From NCBI GenBank assembly GCA_030789695.1, contig CM061136.1:137962448-138026447 (forward strand): DNA of 64,000 nt, read 5' to 3'. The translations under genes and the position numbers were made by a program. Under the pieces are notes generated by a model. It searched no databases. It was not told the DNA's origin and was given only the letters and a program-made list of their open reading frames with translations. Positions 33,648-45,739 of the stretch are shown here, in pieces (position 1 is the stretch's first letter; each line of letters opens with the position of its first letter). Source of the DNA: Scilla litardierei (taxonomy: Eukaryota; Streptophyta; Magnoliopsida; Asparagales; Asparagaceae).

Positions 33648-34701
33648 GATTTCCACATGGACATGTTGGGCATCATATAAGAGGGGGCTCAAATAATAAC
33701 CACACGGTCGTGTGGCATATTCACACGACTGTGTAGGAAAATTGTAATTAATTCATATGACTCTCAACACGGTCGTTTCCATGAACGAAACGGTCATGTT
33801 GGTTCAGAGGGTTAGTCGCATCTTAATCGACGCTACCACAAATCACTGAGGGGCTACACGGCCGTGTCTAATTCGATCGGTTGTGTGAGGCTTAAAGACG
33901 GTGACTCTGTCGAAGAGCGACTGTATGGGGTTGGTGTGGGTTGAACGACCAAGACACGGTCGTGAATGGACTGTGTGGTCAAAGACATGACCACAACGCG
34001 GTCGTGTGGGGGTCATCAAGATGTCAACTCTACGAACAATTAAACTAGTTCTCCTACGCTATTCTAAACTAAAACCTAGCTAGATTAGTTAAGAATCCTA
34101 CCACAACTTGTCCTTCAATAAATCTGGGCTCTTCCTCTCCTTGAAGACCCTCTGATGCTTAGATCCTCCTTCTCCAAGGAGTCAAGAACTAGGTTTTGGA
34201 GTTGGGTCGTAATGTTTGTCTTGGGGGAAAGACATAGCAGCAGAGTGTTGCTGCGTGAGCTGAGAACAAGAGGGAGAGATGGTGCTTTCTAATTTTTTTC
34301 TTTCTTTTCTTTGATTTCCTCTAAATTTTTCCACTTTTTAATCTTTGCATTAGCTTCATCATCCCCCTAAAATCCTCCTAGCTTGCCACATGGCCTTTGG
34401 TTGGTGGGAATTAAGGGGCCAATGACACATATAACATTGAGGTGTCTCAATTAGGGAATTTTGGGATTTTGAATTTTTTTAATAATTAGAAATACTCTTT
34501 TTAATACAACATACTTCTTTTATACTAGTATTTCTCCCAATTACCTCATATAATTAAATCCAAATAATGATTAGAAATTATTTAAAAATAATTTCCTTCA
34601 CCACAAAATTTGAGAAAAATTATGGAGTTACTTAAAAATTTCATACGTACACGTACGTCCCAAAACACGTACTAATAAACATATATTCTAAGGTTATTAC
34701 A
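33648..34701 (-). mobile_element. Old Ty3-type LTR-like segment (family D) with CACGGTCGTG palindromes
   Basis: The right end reads TGTAATAACCTTAG on the minus strand, an LTR-like start. It has an AT-rich U3, a leader-like CTCTCCCTCTTG stretch near 34270 and several CACACGGTCGTGTGG-type palindromes between 33700 and 34020. It is cut on the left by G2. No partner LTR or target-site duplication was found, so the class is tentative. Confidence 0.35.
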
Positions 34702-36239
34702 ACATCATCCTTGACATCGTGTCTGGTCGGTGTCTCCCTATTCACCGCCTTGCTTCTAGACCTTGTGCCCATACTAAGCTACGATGCATGTGCTTGTCCC
34801 GCCTCAATAGGTGGTGGATCTCTCGCCTGCATAGGGGCCAACACCCTGCTCCCCTTCTATAACGGCTCAGTAGACGTCCATTCATCCGTCCCTTCATCCG
34901 ACTTTCCTTCTTCATTCCACTGGCACTCGTCCAAGGCATGATGGTGTGCTTCGACATCATCGTCCGAATCAACATGGATCACCAGAGGATGCTGCTTAAA
35001 CGTAATGATGAGCAGGTGGGGGCAACTGCACAGCCTAAGCCCCATAGCAATAATGTCATGTCTATCTACCGATGAAGCAACTAAATCCAGTCCCTTGGGC
35101 CTGTATTGTGCTTCATTTTCTCATATCATCTCGTGGGGATGGTCACTCTCTTCACTTAAGAAGGGCTCCACCAGAGACGGCATGCTATCTGATTATGACG
35201 ATGGTGGCCAGGGCTCAGAGGGTGTGGCCTGGGAGTCAGTGTAATCGGAGTAATCAGATATGGTATTGTCGAAAGAGAAGAGCAAAGGAGGAGAAGACAA
35301 GGAAGCAAAAGCATAGGTGCAGACGACTGCTGACTTTTTCTTCTTTTGATCTTACTCCAGGCAGAACTGATCGGAAATGCTTATGGCCATCATAATTCTC
35401 TGGGACTAGCCATCTTCTCCATAGTATATCAACAACGAATCGGGCTTTGCCACATCATCAACCATTATTCGAGGCCTGAGCCATCCTCTTCGGGTCTTGA
35501 TGGGTGATACAAAGCATAGTCCCTTCAACTCCCCAATGCTGACAGCGATGTAAGCATGCCTTCATGAGTGCACTTCCACCCATGTACTGTCCATCAACAT
35601 GGACTCCTCACTCTCGAGATAGAGTCAGACCGACTAGAAAAGATTGGCGTCAGTTGTTCTCTTGATTTTCTCTCCACGCCTCTCCACTTCTAACCTCACA
35701 GTTACAGCTCAGGTCAGTAGTGTCGAGCCAGAAGACGATGAACCATTGTAGATACCATTTTCAGATTGGGGCCCACTAGCAGTGGGGGCCCAATTGAACT
35801 TGACAAATGGGACCCATCACGAGCTGCCCTTGCCATCTTGGACCTTCTGACATCTACTCGAGAGGCCAGTCTGACCTGGCATCAACATAGTTTAGCATGG
35901 ATGACCTCCTTAAGGTCGGCTCCCTCAGCTCTTCCAGGACAACCTTAATCCCCGATGTTGGCCTCTTCAGCAACCCATCTTTACAGGACGACCTCCGTGA
36001 GGTAAGCTCTAGAAAAAAGGCCCTCTTGAAGGACGATCTTTCCATATGAGGTCGGCTCCTTGCCGGCAAACTTCAATAGGTGAGACCATTCTCCCTCAGC
36101 AGCTATGCTCCACAAAGAAGGTCTCCTCCTCCAAACATCCGTGACAATCCCTTCGAGGTCGTTTCCTTAGAGGATCAACTCCTCGGGAAGACATCACCGT
36201 CCAAGGTCGGCTTCTTCAGCCGGGCCCTAGCACTACTCA
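34702..36239. other. Unassigned sequence
   Basis: No recognisable domain in any frame and no paired terminal repeats. GACCTCC/AGGTCGGCTCC phrases recur from 35900 to 36210, suggesting old repeat-derived DNA. Confidence 0.4.
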
Positions 36240-36830
36240 CATGGCAACGCCAGCCTACTCAATCAATGTGGCACGACCTCAGGTGGGTGGGCCACCCACT
36301 CTCTATGATGTTACCAACGGATCCATTCAACACGTGTGTAACAGCCAACTTTATTCCAACTTTATCAAGGGGCGTGTGTTAGCTTTATGCCAGAGAATCT
36401 GCAGGCCATCACGCCCCTTCATTATCCGTTCACGGTGCAATCTGAGGACTCCATTACGCATGGGGGAGCATGATCCTCTGACATGGAGTAACCGCCCCAA
36501 GCACTATATAAACAGTGGAACATCTCTGTCATGAGTTAACCTCGAAAACCCCAATACTCGAGACTCAATGGCTCATTCGTATGCATTTACATACTTACGG
36601 GCTATCTTACGCCCATCACCTCTTTCCATCCACCATCACCTAACTTAGGCATCAGAGGGTAGTTGGGTGGTCCGTCCCCCGACCCGAGGCGTTTGCCCAC
36701 GGTCCTCTGACATCTTTTCCTCTCTCTTTCAGGTCCCGTAAAAGGAGGGCAGCCCATTGAAACCCCGTTTGGTCTCTCTGTTGCGTGAATACTTGTTTCG
36801 ACAGTCTAATCCTGGCTCCGAAATTTTGAT
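36240..36830 (+). mobile_element. LTR-like fragment with a TATA box
   Basis: CACTATATAAACAG (about 36501) is followed by a leader-like sequence with TTTCAGGTCCCGTAAAAGG and an end near TTGTTTCGACA. It looks like the R-U5 part of a Ty3-type LTR. No second copy in the window supports this. Confidence 0.3.
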
Positions 36831-36941
36831 TTGAGCTCCACGAAATTCTCTACACATGCTCACCTCTGCCGAACATGACCCAAACTGTGGCGGATGCTTT
36901 AAGGGTGGGACTGTTATTGTTAAAAAAAAGAATAATACATT

Positions 36942-37523
36942 TGTTGTAAACCATGGCGGCTACGGAACCCCGTAGCCCTGTATTTATAGTAATAGGGTTA
37001 CATAATGGGTGGATACCCACTAACGGGTTGGGCCTCCAAAGCCCGTTTATAACACTTCCCCTTATCCATCCATTGTTGTAAGCCGTGATGAACGCTTCAG
37101 GGTTCATGGAGCTTATCTGATCATGGGTATATGGATACTTCTGGATCCCAAGTTTAAGAGTACTTGCCTCGTTAAAACCTTTGCCAAGGAAAACCCAGTG
37201 GGAAAAACCAATGGCTAAGGGAAAAGAGTACAAGTTTCTGTAACTTCCCCTGATCGATGGATATCACTAGAGGTGGATACTTCTGGATCCTAAGTTAGGG
37301 ATAACTGCCTCGTTAAAACCTTTAGCTATGGAAAACCCAGTGGGAAAAACCAATAGCCAAGGAAAAAGAGTACAGTTTCCGTAACTTCCCCTGATTAGTG
37401 GAAGTATTTAGGGGGTGGATACTTCTGGATCCAGAGTCAATGAGTTTGCCTCGTTAAAACCTTTAGCTATGGAAAACCCAGTGGGAAAAACCAATAGCCA
37501 AGGGAAAAGAGTGCAACACTACA
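36942..37523 (-). repeat. Copia-2 3' LTR with three internal tandem repeats
   Basis: 582 bp; minus-strand ends TGTAGTGTTGCACTC...ATGGTTTACAACA. Three ~135-145-bp tandem units each contain TACTTCTGGATCC and AAAACCCAGTGGGAAAAACC. Copia-1 has two units and is about 131 bp shorter, so LTR length varies by unit number. Minus-strand TATA near 36981. A G-rich polypurine tract (GATCAGGGGGAGTC) adjoins at 37525-37540. Confidence 0.85.
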
Positions 37524-40500
37524 TTTGACTCCCCCTGATCTGTACAAGCTGCAGGCTTGCAGATCTCCTAGGCATCTATACATCAATCTCTTACAGTGTT
37601 CCGATACAAAGTACAAGGCATCGCTCACCTATACAAGACATCGCTCATCTATACAAGTATCGCTCATCTATAGCAGTTACTGGATCTGAGGGATCTCTTC
37701 TGAGGAGGAGTGGTCTTCAGACTCGGTAGGTTGCATCACGTCTCTGACCAGTCTTCACTGTGTCTGCGAGGTACTGCAGGACCTGGCTGTGCGTACTTAT
37801 GATTTGCTTCTTGGATTGATGAGCCTCTCGGGATGGTGGGATTGATGTTGCCTTGGAAGTATGCTTTGCTGGTCTCCAGGAGTTGGTCGCTTCTTGGTTG
37901 CAGTCATCGCGATGATCTGTGACCTGTATCTGCAAATACATTTAACATGTTGTATGATCCTTGACCCTTGGAGGTAGCGCAGAAGCTACATATCTCTGGT
38001 CCAGTGGTGCGCTGCAGGCGCTGCACTGTATCTGGTTAAAGTGTTTGCTGCCAGATAAAGGAGTGTACAAAAGACATTTGAGTAAGGCACTTCAGGACCT
38101 AGGATATCCTTCCCCTCTTCCAGCGAACGGAAGGGGTCTTAATGTGCATCCATACAACCAGTAGGTGTATTGGTGGATTGCAATTTTCCATGTTTCTTCA
38201 TCGACTGGATGATAATTTCATCTTCTGGATGGTAATTCATCTGCTGGATGATTATTCATCTTCTGGATGATTATTCATCTTCGGGATGATGGTTTCATCT
38301 TCGGGATGATAATTCATCTTCAGGATGAAGGTTTCATCTTCAGGATGATTATTCATCTTCAGGATGATGGTTTCATCTTCAGGATGATAATTCATCTTCA
38401 GGATGAAGGTTTCATCTTCAGGATGATTATTCATCTTCAGGATGATGGTTTCATCTTCAGGATGATAATTCATCTTCAGGATGAAGGTTTCATCTTCAGG
38501 ATGATTGTTCATAAGGGTATGTTGTCACATCATCCATAGCAACATAGCCTAAAATTATCTTTGCCAATCGTATGGTTTTCGCAACTATGACCAGGGAGCC
38601 TGATGCATCAGTTTAATTAATTTTTGTAAGTGAGTTAAACTCTTCTTACATGGTTACTTCCTGGTTTCTGCGAAATAAACCTCTAAGCTATAGCATTTTG
38701 CTTTTAGCATACGATTTTATTTATTTATACAATACTCGGTAGCCCACAGGTTTGATATCTTTTGATATCAGGACTTCAGGTCCAAACACTTCACATTTCA
38801 TAAGTGAGTCCAGCTCAACTTATTATTGCCTCGTTCCATATAATTTGGCCAAATTTCTGCGTTTGCTTCAGGAAACGGAGATTGTGAACGATATCAATAG
38901 CAAAATGAAATGTGAGTAATTGTCGACAAGTGTGTTTTATCCAAATACCTCTCCGTGTACGTACATTATTCAATTTATTCCAGATTTATCTCTTCTGGAG
39001 GTTCTGGAAAGGGAGAGGATATGGAGATGAGCTCACTTTCCTGTGGTGGTATTGTTTTAGGGTCTCGTGGTATGTCCTCTCATCCATTGAGGATATCCAC
39101 TTCTGCTACTGGTAGATTGCATCCATTATAGTTGGTATGTCAATCCTAGCTGGATTTTTAGTAGCAGGGATGTGTGAATTTGACAATATTTATATTGTCG
39201 GTAGCTATGTCTGATAACTGTTTAACAGTTTCATAAATGTGGATCTTCCGGATCTCATTACTATTCATGATAATCAGATCATAGGTATTAATGTTTTAAA
39301 TGGTCCATAGTGGTGATATGGGGATGTAAACTCATCATGACTCCATCGATAAGATGTGCACTAAACGCTTCCCCCGTTAGGGGTTCTCGGAAACTGTTTA
39401 TATGAGGTGATCAGGCTCATATAAATAGTTTCTAAGGGGGCGTTCTGATGGTTTGCATGCTCCCACGTGGTCACCTTACAACTGGATTTCTAGTGGATAA
39501 GTAATCCGTTTAAATCATTTTAATGATTTACATATAACCCATTTCTGGGTGTGAACACAAAGCTTCAGGGTGTTCAATTTTCTTCCAGTTGTTATATTGA
39601 TTTCCCAGTGTTATCCCAAAAATCCGCAAATAGCTCGACTTCAATGAAGTTGAGCATAAAACTAGGGATATGAACCCGTCAAGGCTCCATCTATAAGATG
39701 TGCTCTAATGCCTCCCCCGTTTGGGGATCTCGGAACATATTCATCTAGGAGGGTTAGTCCCGATGAATAAGTTCCACTGCGGCATTTTTGAGGGTGGTAT
39801 GAGGGTAAGTAAAAGCCCAACCAATATCCTAGTAATGTAATATGTCCGTTGTGATTAATAATAATCTAGACTGCGGTTGGATAACAAGGTTTTGATTATG
39901 ACCATTTTAAGAGGATATATAGATGAGTACTCTAAGGTATATCATCAGCCATATATATGGAGTGTAGGGAGTCAATGGCATCCTCTATTTTAGGAGTATT
40001 CAGGATGACAAGTCATTTACAGTAAAATAAAATGCGTAAAAAGCACATATATACTGCAAGAGAATACTACTAATAATTTATGTTAGAGCAACAAGTTTCA
40101 TAGTATGATGTGGGTTCTAGAAAGTATACGTCCACAATTGTGCTCATTTTAGACTCATATTATGACAACAGATCAAATTTATTTTCAAAATTTATTTATC
40201 CTCGGGAAGTAGCGAATTATACATACTGTCAATTTGACTTTCGTCGTTTAGACTAGATATGTATATATTTTTATATGGCATACTGTAATGCCCATTAATT
40301 TTGCAAGAAGCATTATGGGTCTTTTCAGAACTTCTGGTCTGATATTGGGTTGCCATTGCATACTCCATATCGAGATACATCATATCTTCCCTTTCTTATT
40401 TTTATTCAAGACTTCCCCTGTTTTCAGTCTTCCTTATTGTCGTTTATAAGGAAGAATGATTATTGGTCTTACGAAGTAGACACATACAAGGGAAATGAGT

Positions 40501-41250
40501 TAGTCTCTATTTTTCCACTTTCTAGTTTATGATAGACTTATAAAGGTCTATTTGAAAACTCAAGTATGGTCTTCAGGCCATTTTTATTGGGTCATTCAAG
40601 TATTGTGTGGATATAGGATCATACTCTAGGGGAAACAATTACGTGGGTACGAATTTTATAATTTCTCACTTATCTATTAAGCCACGACTTCGGGCGTACG
40701 CTTAAAAAAATAAGGTTAGATTCAAGAATCATACCTTGTAAAGTGAGATTACTCAAAAGAGTTTGGCGGTGTTATGACAACTGCTGGTGTCAATATCGGT
40801 TTATACAGACCGTGGATCTGAGAGATCTATTTACCGCGAAATGCGTATTTCTAAAAGAAATCGCATAAATGTTTTTCGTATAATCCCTCGTACTTGTTAA
40901 TATTTATTAGTGTGAAAGGGTGTTGACTTTTGATTTGATTTTGAACTTCAGGTTCATTTTGGTTTTGAACTCCAGGTTTCATTTTGTCAACTAGGATATG
41001 GTGTTAAAATTTATTGAAATCATTATTGGTTTGTTGTCATAAAATATTGTCATGTCATGAGCACATCATACATATAATATAAATCTAGTAAGCTAAAAAA
41101 AATTGTGCTCAATTAACCAAAGTTCGAATAAGTATGATGTATACACATGCTATTTATATACTGCAGGTATATAATAATTTTATCTCAGACATATATTTAT
41201 GCTACATGCATTAAAAATACATCAAAAAGATTTTAGCATGCTAAATAAAA
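37524..41250 (-). pseudogene. Degenerate Copia-2 coding region
   Basis: 37960-38165 is homologous to the RT/RNase H junction of Copia-1 (25560-25810), including GACCCTTGGAGGTAGCGCAG on the plus strand. Elsewhere stop codons are dense and no domain is readable. A ~65-bp phrase with TAAGATGTGC and CTCGGAA recurs at about 39340 and 39690. Confidence 0.55.
38206..38512. repeat. 19/20-bp minisatellite with 78-bp higher-order unit
   Basis: Repeats of TTCATCTTCAGGATGAT alternate in a fixed order of four variants (GATGATGG, GATGATAA, GATGAAGG, GATGATTA), making a ~78-bp superunit. Both strands are free of stop codons over about 86-90 codons purely because of the repeat period. Confidence 0.9.
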
Positions 41251-41460
41251 TGTTTGTTACATAACATTAAATATGCGACGGGCATATAATTTTCTACGCA
41301 TGCATTTATAGTGTTTAAGTGGAAATTCATGCTAGAGGCAACAAAAAATATACATCACATCGTAGAAAAATGCGGCAGGCATTTAATATCATAGCAGACG
41401 ATTAACACAGACAATTAATCATCACAGGCATTTTATAATGGAAATGAAAATTTTTCGTTT

Positions 41461-41555
41461 AATAATTATTGGACCACTAGGCAACGTCATACACCGTTAG
41501 GTTAGTTGACTAACGGCAGAGCGGTCGCAGGATCTTCCTAATTATTAAACGTAAA
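41461..41555 (-). other. Conserved leader segment of Copia-2
   Basis: About 85 bp, GATC(C/T)TGCGACCGCTCT to GTATGACGTTGCCTAGT on the minus strand, match the Copia-3 leader at 46695-46790 almost base for base. It lies about 480 bp before gag in Copia-3. Conservation while coding DNA has decayed suggests shared ancestry plus perhaps function. Confidence 0.75.
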
Positions 41556-41740
41556 TAATCAGATAATCCGAATAAAATGCGATGAATAAAAATTGTGTAA
41601 TTTAACAGATTTTGACGAAAACGAAATCGTAATTAAATCTGAAAAAGATTTGAAAATCGAAAAAAAAAAATTTCGGGGTCAAACCCTAGTTAGGGTTTTT
41701 GGTCGCGCGGATTGCCGCTTCAGGCGGCTAGGGTTTCCGG

Positions 41741-43095
41741 GCATGAGCGCGCACCGGGGGGCCCGATACGAGCGGCTGCCGGGGGGTGGGGCCCGCCGCG
41801 GCCGGCGGCGGGGCCCGCCGCTGCGGGCGGCGTGGGTGGGCCCGCCGCTGCGGGCGGCGGGGTTGGGGGCCCGCCGCTGCGGGCGGCGGGGCCCGCCGCT
41901 GCGGGCGGCGGGGCCCGCCGCTGCCTGCGGCGTGGGGGGGGCCGCCGCTGCCGGCGGCGGGGCCGCCCGCCATCGCAGTGGCGGGTTGGCCCGCCGCTGC
42001 TGGCGGCGGGGCCGCCCGCCGCTGGCAGCGGCGGGTGGGTTGGCCCGCCGCTCCTGGCGGCGGGGCCGCCCGCCGTCGCAGCGGCGGGTTGGCCCGCCGC
42101 AGCTGGCGGCGGGGCCGCCCGCCGCTGGCAGCGGCGGGTGGGTTGGCCCGCCGCTCCTGGCGGCGGGGCCGCCCGCCGTCGCAGCGGCGGGTTGGCCCGC
42201 CGCTGCTGGCGGCGGGGCCGCCCGCCGCTGGCAGCGGCGGGTGGGTTGGCCCGCCGCTCCTGGCGGCGGGGCCGCCCGCCGCTGGCAGCGGCGGGTGGGT
42301 TGGCCCGCCGCTGCTGGCGGCGGGGCCGCCCGCCGTCGCAGCGGCGGGTTGGCCCGCCGCTGCTGGCGGCGGGGCCGCCCGCCGCTGGCAGCGGCGGGTT
42401 GGCCCGCCGCTGCTGGCGGCGGGGCCGCCCGCCGCTGCTGGCGGCGGGGCCGCCCGCCGCTGGCAGCGGCGGGTGGGTTGGCCCGCCGCTCCTGGCGGCG
42501 GGGCCGCCCGCCGCTGGCAGCGGCGGGTGGGTTGGCCCGCCGCTCCTGGCGGCGGGGCCGCCCGCCGTCGCAGCGGCGGGTTGGCCCGCCGCTGCTGGCG
42601 GCGGGGCCGCCCGCCGCTGGCAGCGGCGGGTTGGCCCGCCGCTCCTGGCGGCGGGGCCGCCCGCCGCTGGCAGCGGCGGGTGGGTTGGCCCGCCGCTCCT
42701 GGCGGCGGGGCCGCCCGCCGTCGCAGCGGCGGGTTGGCCCGCCGCTGCTGGCGGCGGGTTGGCCCGCCGCTGGCAGCGGCGGGGCCGCCCGCCGCTGCTG
42801 GCGGCGGGGCCGCCCGCCGCTGGCAGCGGCGGGTTGGCCCGCCGCTCCTGGCGGCGGGGCCGCCCGCCGCTGCTGGCGGCGGGTTGGCCCGCCGCTCCTG
42901 GCGGCGGGTTGGCCCGCCGCTGCTGGCGGCGGGGCCGCCCGCCGCTGGAGCGGCGGGTTGGCCCGCCGTCGCTGGCGGCGGGTTGGCCCGCCGCTCCTGG
43001 CGGCGGGGCCGCCCGCCGTTCAGCAGCGGGGGTGGTTTTGCCGCCGTTTCGGGCGGCGGGCGAGGGTTTTTCCGCCGCTTCGGGCGGCGGGCGAG
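41741..43095 (-). repeat. 1.35-kb GC-rich array of hairpin units in the Copia-2 leader
   Basis: More than 25 units, nearly all self-complementary: CCCGCCGC-TGCTG-GCGGCGGG, the same stem with TCCTG in the loop, and CCCGCCGCT-GGC-AGCGGCGGG. Joints are GCCG, TTGG or TGGGTTGG. The loop varies while the stem is kept. Frames of about 450-500 codons run through it in several registers because the unit has no stop; they encode only Ala/Gly/Pro/Arg repeats and are not genes. Confidence 0.93.
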
Positions 43096-43453
43096 ATCTA
43101 GGGGGGATTCGCGTTCCGGCGAGAAAATCCCCTAGGGTTTCATGGTTTTTGGGGATAAAAATCTAATTTTTAGTGGAAAAAATCTATTTTTAATCTCCAA
43201 CAAAACGTTTTTATTGTAAAAATTTGATTTTTCATCAATAAAAACCTTGATTTTTATTAAACAATCGATCCAAGAATTTTGGATCTAGACATATGCGCAT
43301 ATGAAATTTTAGATCTAGGGTTTTAGGGTTACCTCTAGATCCTACCCGCCGGATCTAGCGACGTTCGGTGAAGGAAGCCCGTTCGCGTCGCGTTCGTCCG
43401 TCGCGTCCGTCCGTCGCGTCCGTCCGTCGGCAGGGGTTCGGCTTAGCTTTGAG

Positions 43454-43466
43454 CGTGCTGATAACG
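43454..43466 (-). other. Copia-2 PBS-like site
   Basis: CGTTATCAGCACG immediately after the LTR end on the minus strand. The same motif sits after the Copia-3 LTR. Which tRNA primes it is not certain. Confidence 0.6.
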
Positions 43467-43579
43467 TGTTGTAAACCATGGCGGCTACGGAACCCCGTAG
43501 CCCTGTATTTATAGTAATAGGGTTACATAATGGGTGGATACCCACTAACGGGTTGGGCCTCCAAAGCCCGTTTATAACA
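43467..43579 (-). repeat. Truncated Copia-2 5' LTR
   Basis: 113 bp nearly identical to 36942-37054, i.e. only the TATA-to-end portion of the LTR survives. The high identity to the 3' LTR contrasts with the decayed interior. Confidence 0.8.
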
Positions 43580-44241
43580 ACATTCATTTTCTTTGTTTTT
43601 TTTTTTTGAAATGCGTATAAGTATAATTAAACCTCACTAATACGGATGGCTAAATTTTGATGTGGTGGACACAGACACCAATCATCTTCCCCTGTGGACC
43701 GGTGGTCCAGAGTCTAGGGTGAAACTCACATGGAAGTATGTGAACCAAAGAACATGCCTTCGAATCTGAACCGTCATTTTCAGAAAGATCTGATATTATA
43801 TTCCCATTATTTTATCTTTAACAACAATATAATTAGAGGACATGTTCATGCCAGAAGAGTTTGCAGTAGTTTATTGTTTATTGACAATATTGTTTTGTTT
43901 TATTCAAGGGTAAATATAGAGTAATGGGAGGGACTACAAAGCCTCATGTGCCTAGCTCGTAGGGTTGCAATAAAAGAGAGGTGCCATATTCCACGTTTTC
44001 ACATTTAATGGACCACTATGTATTAGAATTATAGTAATAAATACATTTAATGGAGCACTGTCAGTTGGAATATCTCCACTTAAATAAAAATGCTCATGTT
44101 TATGTATATAGGGTCGAATCCTACTCCACCATAATTTCAACCAGTTGATTGCTTATTGGATAATGGTATTTTAATCAGCAATAAAAATAGTTTTTGAATG
44201 TATAATAGAAGATGCTAGTGCTGTGAACATCTAATGTATTT
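43580..44241. other. Non-coding sequence, partly repeated at 47940-49260
   Basis: No gene. 44067-44120 (ATCTCCACTTA...CTCATGTTTATGTATATA) recurs at about 47943-47996, and 44140-44205 (TTATTGGAT...AATAGTTTTTGAA) recurs at about 49160-49220. Confidence 0.5.
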
Positions 44242-45252
44242 GTACTAGTCATAACCCGTGTCTTCGGACACGGTTTATTTAAGATATCCCCTCAAAATCT
44301 TTGATCTCACCAAAAATTATTTTTCCCCTCCAAAATTTAAACGAACAAAAATTTAGGCGCGGGCGCCGAACTTCGGCGCAGTCGCCTTCGTTTAAGATAT
44401 CTCTTCAAAATCTTTGTTCACCCCAAAAATTATTTTCCACTCCAAAATTTAAACAAACAAATTTAGCTTCGGCGCAGGCGCCTTCGGGGTGTGGGGAAAA
44501 AAATTTAAACCGGTCCAAAAGAGAAACGCAAAAAATGAAAGGAGGAAGTTTAAGATTTTTGCACACCCCTTCGAAATCTTAAACAAATCTTAAATGTTCC
44601 TCCTTCGACAGCGGGTATGGTTTATTTAAGATTTTTCTCAGCGAAATCTTTGTTCCTCAAAAAATTATTTCCACAGCCAAAATTACGCGGAACAACAAAT
44701 TCGACACTGAACAACAAATTCGACGTAGGTGCTTTCGACACAGAACAACAAATTCGACGCGGGCGCCTTCGACACGGAACAACAAATTCGGCGTAGAACA
44801 ACAAATTCGGTGCTGGCGCCTTCGGCGCGGAACAACAAATTCCTGTAAAACATCAGCGCGGGTGCCTTCGTCGCCGAAAATTATTCTCATCTTGTTGACA
44901 CATGCGTCGAAAAGACGGTGGGCCCCGCAGGGAGAGATCATTTGATCTGCAGCAAAATTCGATCTGCAGCATTAAGTGCAATTTAAAATTTCTCTCTCAA
45001 ATGCATTAATTGCATGCACTCTGTTATTCCCTAGAAAATTTCATTCCCCAAAAATTTTCATTTCATCAGAAACTATCATTTCCCAAAAACTTTCATTTCC
45101 CTAGATTAAATCTGATCTTTCCACAAAATCTCATCTCAACCGTTCATTTCTCAAGATTAAATCTGAGCCATCTTTCTATAAACTAATTTGTCCTAGTCAG
45201 CTTGTCCTAATCAGCCCTAGAATTCGAAAACAGTTGTGTTTTAATATATAGA
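44242..45252 (+). mobile_element. Helitron-like non-autonomous element H2
   Basis: Starts GTACTAGTCATAACCCG with the hairpin CCGTGTC-TTCG-GACACGG (last pair shared). The middle has six or more GAACAACAAATTCG modules joined to GGCGCCTTCGGCGC-type linkers. It ends TCAGCCCTAGAATTCG and then AATATATAGAT. Longer than H1 because of extra internal modules. No target-site duplication. Confidence 0.5.
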
Positions 45253-45372
45253 TTATGATTACGTCTTATCTATAGAATAAGACCGTATCTATTGTATCAT
45301 ATCCTTGTACGCTCCTCCATCCACTGTAAATAAAGAGCTGGGGTCTCCTCCCCAGATTGATGATTTATAACA

Positions 45373-45385
45373 CGTTATCAGCACG
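45373..45385 (+). other. Copia-3 PBS-like site
   Basis: CGTTATCAGCACG follows TTATAACA at the LTR end, as in Copia-2. Confidence 0.6.
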
Positions 45386-45739
45386 AACCTCTAAATAATT
45401 TTTCACACAAAAACCGATCGTTGCGAAAGCGAAGGAAAGACGTGAGATCCATGCGCGCGGCTTCGTCTACTTCAAACGGGCGTCGTCATCCACGTGTAGG
45501 CTTCGTAAATCATCCCTAGATCTGGAGGACGGATCTAGAGGTATTATCCCTAAAAATTCAATTTTTAATCATGATCATGATTTATTTATCTATTGATCTT
45601 GCAAGATCACAATGGATTTTTGGGTTAATAGAATTAAACGACAATTTTTAATCGTCGATTATCGTTTTCATATCATTAAAACCCCTATTGTAGGGTTGAT
45701 TTATCTGAAATCGTTCAAAACGTATCATAGAAAACGTAC

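Larger units (their letters stand above)
36942..43579 (-). mobile_element. Copia-2: decayed Copia retrotransposon with expanded GC-rich leader
   Basis: Minus orientation. A 5' LTR truncated to 113 bp (43467-43579) is followed by the PBS-like CGTTATCAGCACG, a leader with a 1.35 kb GC-rich hairpin array, about 3.7 kb of decayed coding sequence, a polypurine tract and a 582-bp 3' LTR. No intact gag or pol frame remains. It is the same family as Copia-1 by LTR and Copia-3 by leader. Confidence 0.75.

Noticed and set aside
34474..36534. Several 60-107-codon frames as possible host genes
   Set aside because: No domain, no consistent strand, no splice pattern; sequence has features of old repeats.
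38252..38539. Opposed 86- and 90-codon frames
   Set aside because: Open only because of the minisatellite period.
41593..43166. Three overlapping plus-strand frames of 449-502 codons
   Set aside because: They lie in the GC-rich hairpin array. All three registers are open because the repeat unit has no stop, and they encode only Ala/Gly/Pro/Arg repeats.
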